6,182 nucleotides of DNA from an uncultured Rhodospirillales bacterium (GTDB lineage Bacteria; Pseudomonadota; Alphaproteobacteria; Acetobacterales; Acetobacteraceae): the NCBI GenBank assembly GCA_903904805.1, contig CAIVDX010000390.1, forward strand, positions 1-6,182, given 5' to 3'. The position numbers and the translations under genes are program-made. This document shows, one piece after another, positions 1-6,144 of this stretch. Each line of letters starts with the position of its first letter. Position 1 is the stretch's first letter. The notes beneath the pieces were generated by a model. It was given only the letters and a program-made list of their open reading frames with translations, made no database searches and was not told the origin of the DNA.

Positions 1-17
1 CGGGATGGAGCGGGCGG

Positions 18-779
18 CTAGCCGGCCTCTTGCACCGGCTCCACCACCCGGGCGAGCTCCAGGGCGAAGAACACGTAGCCGCGCCCGCGCACCGAGCGGA
101 TCACCGCCTCGTCGCCAAAATGCGGTTCCAGCACCTTGCGCAGGCGGGAGACGAGATTGTCCACCGAGCGATCGAGCGCGGAGAATGGGCGATTGAGCAC
201 GGCGAGCGAGATATCCTCACGCGCCACCACCTGGCCGGCGCGCGCGGCCAGATAGAGCAGCGCCTGGAATTCCGCGCCGGTCAGTCGCAATGGGGTGCCA
301 TCCGGCGCGCGGACCTCCTGGCGCAGCGTATCGACGCGCCATTGCGCGCCGGGGCCGGACTCGCCATCGCCTGCCGGGCGCGCCGCCGCGGGCCGGGCCC
401 GGCGCAGCACGGCGCGGACGCGGGCCAGCAACTCGCGCGCGCCCAATGACTTGGCGACGAAATCATCCGCGCCGGTCTCCAGCGCCAGGATGCGATCGGT
501 GACGTCCTGGTTGCCGGTCAGCACCAGCAGGCCGCCGGCATAGCGACGGCGCAGCTCCGGCAGCAGCAGCAGGGAGTCGCGGCCGGCGACGAACTGGTCG
601 AGCACGACGATGTCCGGCTCGATGCGATCGACCGCGGCCAGCACGTCCGCCAATTCGCCGATCCAGGTGGTGGCCAGGCCGTGGGCCTCGAGAAACTCGA
701 CCATCTCCTCGGCAAAGGCGGCATCGTCCTCGACGAGGACGACGGTCGCGCTTTCAGGCGTGTCCTTCAGACCAGCCAT
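18..779 (-). CDS. OmpR/PhoB-family DNA-binding response regulator
   Basis: Cytoplasmic transcription factor of a two-component system, expected to bind DNA when phosphorylated on Asp. From the ATG at 779 it has 253 residues. The receiver domain (about 12-128) shows the acidic cluster E17-D18-D19, phospho-acceptor D61 in the segment PDIVVLDQF, switch T88 in LVLTGNQ and K110 in DDFVAKS. A linker rich in Ala, Pro and Gly (129-146) leads to a winged-helix domain (about 147-240) with a recognition helix of the RSVDNLVSRLRK type and the closing wing RSVRGRGYVF. Oddities: K110 is followed by Ser, not the usual Pro, and the loop after D61 reads VAG where MPG is typical. An in-frame GTG at 812 would add 11 residues. 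Neither start has a clear Shine-Dalgarno; I prefer the ATG because the receiver fold begins soon after it. The gene diverges from the receiver/kinase pair, which suggests a shared signalling pathway. The family call is sure; the regulated genes are unknown. Confidence 0.93.
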   Translation of the reverse strand: MAGLKDTPESATVVLVEDDAAFAEEMVEFLEAHGLATTWIGELADVLAAVDRIEPDIVVLDQFVAGRDSLLLLPELRRRYAGGLLVLTGNQDVTDRILALETGADDFVAKSLGARELLARVRAVLRRARPAAARPAGDGESGPGAQWRVDTLRQEVRAPDGTPLRLTGAEFQALLYLAARAGQVVAREDISLAVLNRPFSALDRSVDNLVSRLRKVLEPHFGDEAVIRSVRGRGYVFFALELARVVEPVQEAG

Positions 780-846
780 CGCACGCTCGCACCGGGCAGG
801 CCGTTCAGCCACCGGACGCGCGCCCGGTTGGGCGCGGCGCAGGGAG

Positions 847-857
847 TTTGTGACAAA
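847..857. promoter_or_regulatory. Perfect 5-1-5 palindrome, candidate operator
   Basis: TTTGT, one central G, then ACAAA form a perfect inverted repeat in the divergent intergenic region between the OmpR-type regulator and the receiver/kinase operon. Its location suits a regulator-binding site that could serve both directions. OmpR-family proteins more often bind direct repeats, so the binding protein may be different. Short A/T-rich palindromes also arise by chance, and there is no second copy in the region. Confidence 0.3.
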
Positions 858-893
858 TCAGTGCGATTCATGGCATCATTTAGGGGCGAAGCC

Positions 894-902
894 TGATAAA
901 AT
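894..902 (+). promoter_or_regulatory. Candidate extended -10 promoter for the receiver/kinase operon
   Basis: TG, one base, then TAAAAT (897-902) matches an extended -10 element; the hexamer agrees with TATAAT at five of six positions. No good -35 lies at the standard distance; CATCAT at 874-879 is weak. Transcription would start near 909, giving a leader of about 44 nt before the ATG at 953. This is among the most A/T-rich sequence in the left half of the window. I saw no convincing promoter for the opposite strand. Confidence 0.35.
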
Positions 903-952
903 GCTATCCTTCGTTTTGTGGTGGCTGCTTCCAACCCGTTCGTGAGAGTCGT

Positions 953-1435
953 ATGCCGATGCTGTTGGCCGAACAATCCGCCGGCGCGGTGGCGCAGGGC
1001 ACCGCCTGGGAGACTGAGATCACCCACCCTCATGTGCTGGTCTGCGAGGACGAGAGCGAGATTCTCGACGAGATCTCCGAGTATTTCCATGAGGACGGGA
1101 TCGCGATCAGCACCGCCGCGGATGGCTACGCCGCCGCCATGGCCTTCAAGGGCGCGCCGCCTGGTACCTTCAGCGTGGTGGTGACCGATCTGCGCATGCC
1201 GCAGCTTGATGGGGCGTCGCTCGCCAAGGGGATTCTCGCGGGCAGCGACGCCGCGCATGCGGTGGAAGTGATCGTGATGAGCGGCCATGGCGCCGAGGAG
1301 ATGCGGATCAGGCAACATGAGCTCGGGCTGTTCGCGGTGTTGCAGAAGCCGCTCAACCTCGCCGACCTGGCCGCGACGGTGTTGCGGGCGCACGACTCGG
1401 CCATGACACGGCGGGCGGCCGCGCGCGCCGGGTGA
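953..1435 (+). CDS. Receiver-only (single-domain) response regulator
   Basis: A 160-residue protein containing one CheY-like receiver and no output domain. After a 26-residue variable N-terminus, the receiver runs from about 27 to 146. All signature residues are present: acidic pair E32-D33 in LVCEDE, phospho-acceptor D79 in VVTDLRMPQLDG, S110 in IVMSGHG and K132 in LQKPL. The tail (147-160) is short and rich in Ala and Arg. The start at ATG 953 has a weak GAGAG (944-948) before it; an in-frame ATG at 959 is equally possible. The stop lies 13 bp before the kinase start, so the two are almost certainly co-transcribed and probably translationally coupled. Without an output domain it probably works as a phosphorelay intermediate, a phosphate sink or a protein-binding switch. 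The kinase has no fused receiver, so this protein may act as its detached receiver. Family certain, role inferred. Confidence 0.92.
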   Translation: MPMLLAEQSAGAVAQGTAWETEITHPHVLVCEDESEILDEISEYFHEDGIAISTAADGYAAAMAFKGAPPGTFSVVVTDLRMPQLDGASLAKGILAGSDAAHAVEVIVMSGHGAEEMRIRQHELGLFAVLQKPLNLADLAATVLRAHDSAMTRRAAARAG

Positions 1436-1438
1436 GGA
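1434..1438 (+). promoter_or_regulatory. Shine-Dalgarno for the histidine kinase, overlapping the upstream stop
   Basis: GAGGA begins inside the TGA stop of the receiver gene (1433-1435) and lies 10 nt before the kinase ATG at 1449. This spacing is slightly long. The overlap with the stop suggests that ribosomes finishing the receiver help to start the kinase. Confidence 0.5.
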
Positions 1439-1448
1439 TGGCTCGCTG

Positions 1449-3971
1449 ATGGTCGAGCGCGCACGCGGCATTGCCGGCAGGTCACGCTTCGGCGCCGAGG
1501 CCGTGCTGATCCTGCTGCTGGCGGCGGCGCTCACCCTGGTGTGGGTCGGCACCCGCGAGTTGATCGCCCGCGAGGAAAGCCAGGCGATCCGGACCAATTT
1601 CGCCGATGTGCGTGGGCTCGCCCGCCTGCTCGCCGCGCAATGGGGCGAGACGGTCCATCGCGTCGCGCTGTTGCAGCAGCTGGCCGGCGATGTGACCCAG
1701 GCGCAGCTGCGCGACGAACCGGCGCGGGACGAATTGCTGCGGGAGCTGAAGCGCGCGGCCGAGTTCTCCGGCCCCGCGCTGGTGCAGATCGCCGGCATCG
1801 ACCCGCGCGGGGCCCTGCTGTGGTCGACGATGGAGATGCCGCCGACGCCGATCAATCTGGCCGGCCGCGAACATGTGATGGCGATCGCCATCGACGGGCT
1901 GGACTCCTTCGTCGGCCAGCCGGTGCGCGGCGCGGTGTCTGGCCGCTGGAGCATTCAGTTTTCCGCCGGCCATTGGAGCGCTGCACGGGGCGGGGCGGCG
2001 CGGGTGCTGCGGTCGATCTCGGTGGTGTCGATCGACGCCGACATGGCGCACCAGCTGGCCACGGAGATGGGCCTGTCGGAGCCCGACGTGATCGCCGTGG
2101 TGCGTGGCGACGGGCTGATCCTGGCGCACAGCGACGAAGCCAAGATCGGCACCCGCATCGCTCCGGCGATGTCGCACCTGCGCGCGTCGGCGGAGCCGGG
2201 CAGTGCCGAGTGGCGGGGCCGCGGCGTGAGCGATGGGCGGACACGTTTCTATGTCGCGCGGGCCATCCCGGGTGCGGACATGCATGTGGTGGTGGGCCGC
2301 GACGAGGCCGCGCAAATGGCGCCGGCGCGCAACGCGGAGGAACAGACGCGGCGCTCGGCGATCTTGCTGTCGCTCACGCTGTCGTTGCTGGCCATCGGCG
2401 CGATCGCCGCGGTGCGCCACAACCGCACGCTGCGCGATGAGCGCCAGCGGGCGGCGCTGATCGCCCAGCGCGAGGGGCTGCTGCGACAGATCGCCGAGCG
2501 CGCCTCGGATCTGATCGCGCTGCATGACGGCGCCATGCGTACGATCTACGCCAATCCCGCGCATCGCACGATGCTGGGCCAGGACCCGGCGGACCTGCTC
2601 GGGCGCGACTTCACCGAAGGCGTGATCGCCGAGGATGGCGAGGCGATCGACATCCAGATTGCCTCGCTGCAGCATGAAGGCGGGGCGCGTCGTCTGACCT
2701 TCCGCGCGCGGCATGCCGACGGCCACACGTTGTGGCTGGAGACCGAGATCGTCGCGATCCCGCCAGGCCTGGGCGCGCAAAGCCAGGTGCGGGCGATCTC
2801 GATCAGCCGTGATGTGACACGGCGGATGCAGAATCAGCAGGCGCTGGCGCGCACCACCGAGCAGCTGGAGGCGCTGCTGCGGCTTGGCCCCGGCATTCTC
2901 TATCGCCGCGTGGTGGCCGCCGATGGCAGCAATCTGCTGGAATTCCCGGCCCAGGGCGCGGCATTTCCCTGGGGCTCGGAAACCGAGGGCGAGGCGGCCG
3001 CGAGCTCGTTTGAACGCGCGATCGACCCGGCCGATGCGGGGGTGCGCGAGCGCGCGATCGAGCGCTGCATGCGGTTTGGCTTATCCGTGGTGGAGTATCG
3101 CTGCCTGGACATCACCGGCGCGACGTTCTGGATCCGCGACGAGATGCGGATGGGCGCGCCGGAGGAGAACGGCGCGGTGATCATCGGCTATCTCACCGAT
3201 GTGAGCGAGGAATATGCCAATCGCGCGCGGCTGAAACAGGCCGAGCGGCTGGCCACGCTGGGCGAGGTGGCGGCGGCGATCGCGCATGAGATGAACGTGC
3301 CGCTGGCCACCATTTCGATGGCAGCGGAAAACGGGCTGCGCCACATCGAGCGCGGGCGCGGGGCCGACGAGTCGGTGGCCGCGAAGCTTCGCCGCATCAT
3401 CGCGCAGTCACAACGGATCACCAGGGTGATCGAGCATGTTCGGCTGTTCGGCCGTGGCGAGCCGGCGGAGACCGGTGATTTCGCGCTGGACGAGTTGGTG
3501 CGCGATGCGTTGCTGCTGACACAATCGAAGATCCAGACCGCGCGGGTGAGCATCACGCTCGATCTGCCGGCCGATCTGCCGCGTCTGCACGCCGCGCCGA
3601 TGCTGCTGGAACAGGTGCTGATGAATCTGATCGTCAACGCCGCCGACGCCTATGACAGCCAACCCGAGGACAGCGCGCGCACCATCCATATCGCCGCGCG
3701 GCGGCAGCGCGACAGCCTGCTGCTCAGCGTGACCGACCGGGCGGGCGGCATTCCGCCGGCCATCATGGATCGGGTGTTCGAGCCGTTCCTGACGACAAAG
3801 CCGCCGGGCAAGGGCACCGGGCTGGGGCTGTCGATCAGCTTCGCATCGATTTCGGAGATGGGCGGGACCATTCGGGCGCGCAACGAGAATGGCGGGGCGG
3901 TGTTCGAGATCGAATTGCCGCTGGTGGATGTTGAGAGTTTGGATGGCCAGGGGGTGGCCGAGGCGGTGTGA
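1449..3971 (+). CDS. Membrane-bound PAS sensor histidine kinase with dCache-like periplasmic domain
   Basis: An 840-residue inner-membrane kinase expected to sense a ligand outside the cytoplasm and autophosphorylate on His. Order: TM1 (about 18-35); periplasmic dCache/PDC-like sensor (36-302) with IAGIDPRG (114-121), GREH (139-142), SGRWSIQFS (164-172) and DGLILAHS (221-228); TM2 (303-322); a charged helix without a clear HAMP (323-343); PAS1 (about 344-458); a more divergent PAS2 (about 472-590); HisKA with phospho-acceptor H613 in AHEMNVPL; HATPase_c with N-box N726/N730, G1 DRAGGI (763-768), F-box FEPFLTTK (777-784) and G2 GTGLGLSI (789-796). There is no receiver or Hpt domain at the C-terminus. 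The overall core resembles the DctB/NtrB type. V617 replaces the usual Thr/Asn/Gln four residues after the His, which may cost phosphatase activity. It follows the lone receiver by 13 bp. The ligand cannot be told; dCache domains often bind amino or organic acids. Confidence 0.94.
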   Translation: MVERARGIAGRSRFGAEAVLILLLAAALTLVWVGTRELIAREESQAIRTNFADVRGLARLLAAQWGETVHRVALLQQLAGDVTQAQLRDEPARDELLRELKRAAEFSGPALVQIAGIDPRGALLWSTMEMPPTPINLAGREHVMAIAIDGLDSFVGQPVRGAVSGRWSIQFSAGHWSAARGGAARVLRSISVVSIDADMAHQLATEMGLSEPDVIAVVRGDGLILAHSDEAKIGTRIAPAMSHLRASAEPGSAEWRGRGVSDGRTRFYVARAIPGADMHVVVGRDEAAQMAPARNAEEQTRRSAILLSLTLSLLAIGAIAAVRHNRTLRDERQRAALIAQREGLLRQIAERASDLIALHDGAMRTIYANPAHRTMLGQDPADLLGRDFTEGVIAEDGEAIDIQIASLQHEGGARRLTFRARHADGHTLWLETEIVAIPPGLGAQSQVRAISISRDVTRRMQNQQALARTTEQLEALLRLGPGILYRRVVAADGSNLLEFPAQGAAFPWGSETEGEAAASSFERAIDPADAGVRERAIERCMRFGLSVVEYRCLDITGATFWIRDEMRMGAPEENGAVIIGYLTDVSEEYANRARLKQAERLATLGEVAAAIAHEMNVPLATISMAAENGLRHIERGRGADESVAAKLRRIIAQSQRITRVIEHVRLFGRGEPAETGDFALDELVRDALLLTQSKIQTARVSITLDLPADLPRLHAAPMLLEQVLMNLIVNAADAYDSQPEDSARTIHIAARRQRDSLLLSVTDRAGGIPPAIMDRVFEPFLTTKPPGKGTGLGLSISFASISEMGGTIRARNENGGAVFEIELPLVDVESLDGQGVAEAV

Positions 3972-3973
3972 GG

Positions 3974-4012
3974 GCTGCGCTTGCTTTTGGAAAAGAGCAG
4001 CGAAGGACTTTT
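3974..4012. terminator. Weak stem-loop in the convergent gap, possible bidirectional terminator
   Basis: GCTGC (3974-3978) can pair with GCAGC (3997-4001), and inside it CTTTT (3984-3988) can pair with AAAAG (3991-3995), with a 5-nt bulge on the left side. A TTTT follows at 4009-4012. It lies between the stop codons of the kinase and the amidohydrolase, the right place for a terminator. The stem is interrupted and the T-run is short and distant, so this is only a candidate. Confidence 0.25.
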
Positions 4013-4018
4013 GACGGT

Positions 4019-5032
4019 TCAGGCCGCGGCGCGGGCTTCGGTGGCGGACAATTTCAGAATCCTCCTTGCGTTGTCGCGGAAGAGCTTGGCTTGATCGGCT
4101 GGCGAGAGATCGATTTCGTTGAGCAGGCGCAGGGCGGTCGCGGGATCCCAGCAGGGATAGTCGGTGCCGTACATCACATTGTCGATACCGTAATAGTCGA
4201 TCGCGAATTTCATCCCGGCGCTGTGCGGGGAGACCGTGTCGGTGAACATGCGCTTCATGTAGACGCTGGGCGACTGCGGCAGTTTTGCCTGGCCGCCATT
4301 CTTGTCCATCCGGCCGGATTGATAGGGCAAGGCGCCGCCGGTGTGCGAGAGGATCACGCGCAGGGCGGGGTGGCGCTCCATGATGCCTGAAAAAATCAGG
4401 CGCATGGCGGCGGTGCTGACCTCCATCACGCGGCCGAGGCTGAGATGCAGCGCGCCGCCATAGCCATCGAGCATCTCGGCGAAGATCGCATCGGTCGGGT
4501 GCAGGAACAGCGGGATGTCCAACTCGGCGGCGCGGGCGTAAAACGGCTCAAGCCGCGGCGCATCGATGCGGGCATCCGGGCCGATGCTGCCGGGCAGATT
4601 GGCGCCGACGAGGCCAAGCTGGGTGACGGCGTGGTTCAGCACCTCGATGGCAACATCGGTATCGACCAGCGGGATCGCCGCGGTGCCCCAGAAGCGGCCG
4701 CGATATGTCTGCTGGGCGGCGGCCATCGCCTCGTTCCACTCCATCGCCGCCGCACGGCCTTCGGCCACCGGCAGGTCGGAGAAATAGATCGACAGCGGAC
4801 CGATCGAGCCGACCACATCGATCTGGTGGCCGAGACCGTCCATATGGGCGAACTGCTCTTCCAGCACGAACCATTCCGCCCAGCTATTGACCGGGAAGCT
4901 GCGCCCCTCGGCACCGTAATATGCGTAGCCGCCGCGCTTGTTCACCTCGGCGCGCGGATAGCCGTGCCGTTCGCACAGACGCTCGAGGATCGGGCGGGGC
5001 CACCAGTGGAAGTGCGAGTCGATGATGTGCAT
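4019..5032 (-). CDS. Amidohydrolase-2 family (ACMSD-like) metal-dependent hydrolase or decarboxylase
   Basis: A 337-residue soluble TIM-barrel enzyme of the Amidohydro_2 family, a usual length for it. Metal ligands are visible: the HxH pair H7/H9 in IDSHFHWW at the N-terminus, H178 in PLFLHPTD, and D291 in MYGTDYP. H230 in ILSHTGGALPY is the expected catalytic His, and R241 nearby resembles the substrate-carboxylate Arg of the family. Relatives either decarboxylate acids (aminocarboxymuconate semialdehyde, resorcylate, 5-carboxyvanillate) or hydrolyse lactones and related compounds; the substrate here cannot be named. An in-frame start at 5083 would overlap the upstream gene. I chose the ATG at 5032 because AGAGG sits 5 nt before it and the HxH motif is then at residues 7-9, as usual. 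It is the second gene of a minus-strand pair, 14 bp after the M24-fold gene, so the two probably act in one catabolic route. Confidence 0.92.
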   Translation of the reverse strand: MHIIDSHFHWWPRPILERLCERHGYPRAEVNKRGGYAYYGAEGRSFPVNSWAEWFVLEEQFAHMDGLGHQIDVVGSIGPLSIYFSDLPVAEGRAAAMEWNEAMAAAQQTYRGRFWGTAAIPLVDTDVAIEVLNHAVTQLGLVGANLPGSIGPDARIDAPRLEPFYARAAELDIPLFLHPTDAIFAEMLDGYGGALHLSLGRVMEVSTAAMRLIFSGIMERHPALRVILSHTGGALPYQSGRMDKNGGQAKLPQSPSVYMKRMFTDTVSPHSAGMKFAIDYYGIDNVMYGTDYPCWDPATALRLLNEIDLSPADQAKLFRDNARRILKLSATEARAAA

Positions 5033-5037
5033 GGCGG

Positions 5038-5042
5038 CCTCT
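5038..5042 (-). promoter_or_regulatory. Shine-Dalgarno that fixes the amidohydrolase start
   Basis: On the minus strand AGAGG occupies 5042-5038, 5 nt before the ATG at 5032 and just after the stop of the preceding gene (5049-5047). This is the best-formed ribosome binding site in the window, and it argues against the longer in-frame start at 5083. Confidence 0.7.
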
Positions 5043-5046
5043 GATG

Positions 5047-6084
5047 TCAGGCGATGGTGGTGATGAGGGCGGCGGCACACCATGGGGTGCCCTGCAGGTC
5101 GGCGCGCAGTGTGAGCACAAGACCCTGCGGAGGCAACGGATTTTTCGCCGGGGCGGCGCGGCTGGCGAGCACGCTGAGCGGTCGGCTGCCGGTGCTGGCC
5201 TCGATCAGCCAGTCCTTCAGTTCGCCGCCAGGCACGGCCAGTTGCGGCGCGATGGGTGCTGCTGGGTCGATGCGGAGCGCGGCGAACCAGGCCTCGGCCG
5301 CGGCGATGCGCGCGGCATCCTCGGGGCGCGTTGCGTAGGTCCTGGCGCGGCGAACCCAGCTGCCCTTGTAGGCGACGGTGGCGCGGATGGCGAAGATATC
5401 CGCAACCGCGTCGCCACCGGAGAGGCGCAGGAAGCGATGATCGCTGGCCAGATCGGGGGCGATGGCGAGATAGGCCTCCTCCGCGCCGGCCTCGCGCGCG
5501 TGGCCCTCGACGGCGCCGACCGCGGTGCCAACGGTTGTGGCGCCGATGGCCTGGTGCAGCGCGGCGGCGGCGATCTGGTCGGCATGGGCGAGGAGCCTGG
5601 CCTCCAGCGCATCGGGGCGATGGCGCGCGGCGGCGAAGATGGCGGTGGCGTCGAGAATCTCGACATTGCTGAGCTTGCCGGCGAGTTCGTCGTAGAGACC
5701 GGCGGGGAAATCGTCGAGCTCGAGGATGGCGATGCGGCGGATAGATGGGTCGGCTGCGAAACGTTCGCCGAGGGCGGCGCAGGGCTGCGGGGAGTGCAGC
5801 AGATCGCCGACGGGTTTGACGGTGGCGACCCAGCTGGCGACGCGGTTGGACAGGGTGGTGGCGAAGATGGGCGTGCCCGTTCTCGGCACCATCAGAACGC
5901 CGTCGGCCCAGTAGGGGGAAAAGCCGGTGAGGTGCGAGACGGCGGCGGATCGGATGAAATTGGTGTAGAGCAGCATGGCATCGATGTTGGCGGCGGCCAT
6001 GTGCTGTTGCAGGGCGCTGACCCTGCCCGTCAGGTCGGCGAGCGGAATTTCGTTCTGGTCCCAGTACATCAAACCGCGCCGCAT
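5047..6084 (-). CDS. M24/creatinase-fold protein lacking metal ligands
   Basis: A 345-residue soluble protein. Residues about 14-150 look like a creatinase/prolidase N-terminal domain (RVSALQQHMAAANIDAMLLY, then LTGFSPYWADGVLMVP). Residues about 155-345 look like a pita-bread M24 domain. In ordinary M24 metallopeptidases a GD-x-V-x-x-D-x-G segment and a later SD-x-TRTF supply two Asp ligands. Here the aligned segments (224-250) read GDAVADIFAIRA and YKGSWVRRARTY, with Arg at or near both Asp positions (R234, R245). The later His/Glu ligand motifs are not recognisable, and the protein is shorter than the usual 380-400 residues. H216, just upstream, may match the conserved substrate His of the fold. 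Creatinase itself works without metal, so a metal-free hydrolase or a non-catalytic partner are both possible. Start: ATG 6084, after a G-rich stretch; an in-frame TTG at 6096 would add four residues. It precedes the amidohydrolase in the same operon. Confidence 0.8.
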   Translation of the reverse strand: MRRGLMYWDQNEIPLADLTGRVSALQQHMAAANIDAMLLYTNFIRSAAVSHLTGFSPYWADGVLMVPRTGTPIFATTLSNRVASWVATVKPVGDLLHSPQPCAALGERFAADPSIRRIAILELDDFPAGLYDELAGKLSNVEILDATAIFAAARHRPDALEARLLAHADQIAAAALHQAIGATTVGTAVGAVEGHAREAGAEEAYLAIAPDLASDHRFLRLSGGDAVADIFAIRATVAYKGSWVRRARTYATRPEDAARIAAAEAWFAALRIDPAAPIAPQLAVPGGELKDWLIEASTGSRPLSVLASRAAPAKNPLPPQGLVLTLRADLQGTPWCAAALITTIA

Positions 6085-6100
6085 CGCCGCCCCCAAAATT

Positions 6101-6136
6101 CCAAAAGTTTTTTGGTTCTTTTTTTCAAAAAAGAAC
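6101..6136. repeat. Two adjacent A/T hairpins, intergenic repeat or terminator-like element
   Basis: CCAAAA (6101-6106) pairs with TTTTGG (6110-6115) across a 3-nt loop. Immediately next, and sharing base 6115, GTTC plus six T (6115-6124) pairs with six A plus GAAC (6127-6136) around TC. A further CCAAAA at 6093-6098 makes a direct repeat with the first arm. This A/T-only block stands out sharply from the GC-rich surroundings. It lies after the apparent end of the preceding minus-strand gene, where a terminator or attenuator would be. I recall similar T-run/A-run hairpins as common intergenic elements in Acetobacteraceae. There is no clean U-tract after the stem on either strand, so intrinsic termination is uncertain. 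Confidence 0.55.
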
Positions 6137-6144
6137 GTCCTTGC

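Noticed and set aside
871..887. Possible sigma-54 type -24/-12 promoter starting with TGGCAT
   Set aside because: There is no GC at the needed distance with a TTGCA-like -12 element, and neither regulator has a sigma-54 activator domain.
767..1954. Antisense open frame (395 codons) across the divergent region, the receiver gene and the start of the kinase
   Set aside because: It runs through the intergenic control region and is antisense to two clear genes. Its Ser/Arg/Pro-rich sequence shows no motifs.
1482..2780. Long antisense open frame (432 codons) opposite the kinase
   Set aside because: Its translation is rich in Arg, His, Gln and Ala with no domain pattern, as expected for the reverse of a GC-rich gene. 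The opposite strand has a fully convincing kinase.
3968..4390. Plus-strand open frame starting at the end of the kinase and running over the amidohydrolase 3' end
   Set aside because: Low-complexity Gly/Ala/Val-rich translation, antisense to the amidohydrolase C-terminus, no ribosome binding site.
4445..5044. Plus-strand open frame (199 codons) opposite the amidohydrolase
   Set aside because: Antisense shadow of a gene with complete catalytic motifs; no recognisable domain of its own.
5033..5083. Longer amidohydrolase start giving a His-rich N-terminal extension
   Set aside because: It would overlap the end of the upstream gene, and the ATG at 5032 has a good Shine-Dalgarno and puts HxH at the usual place.
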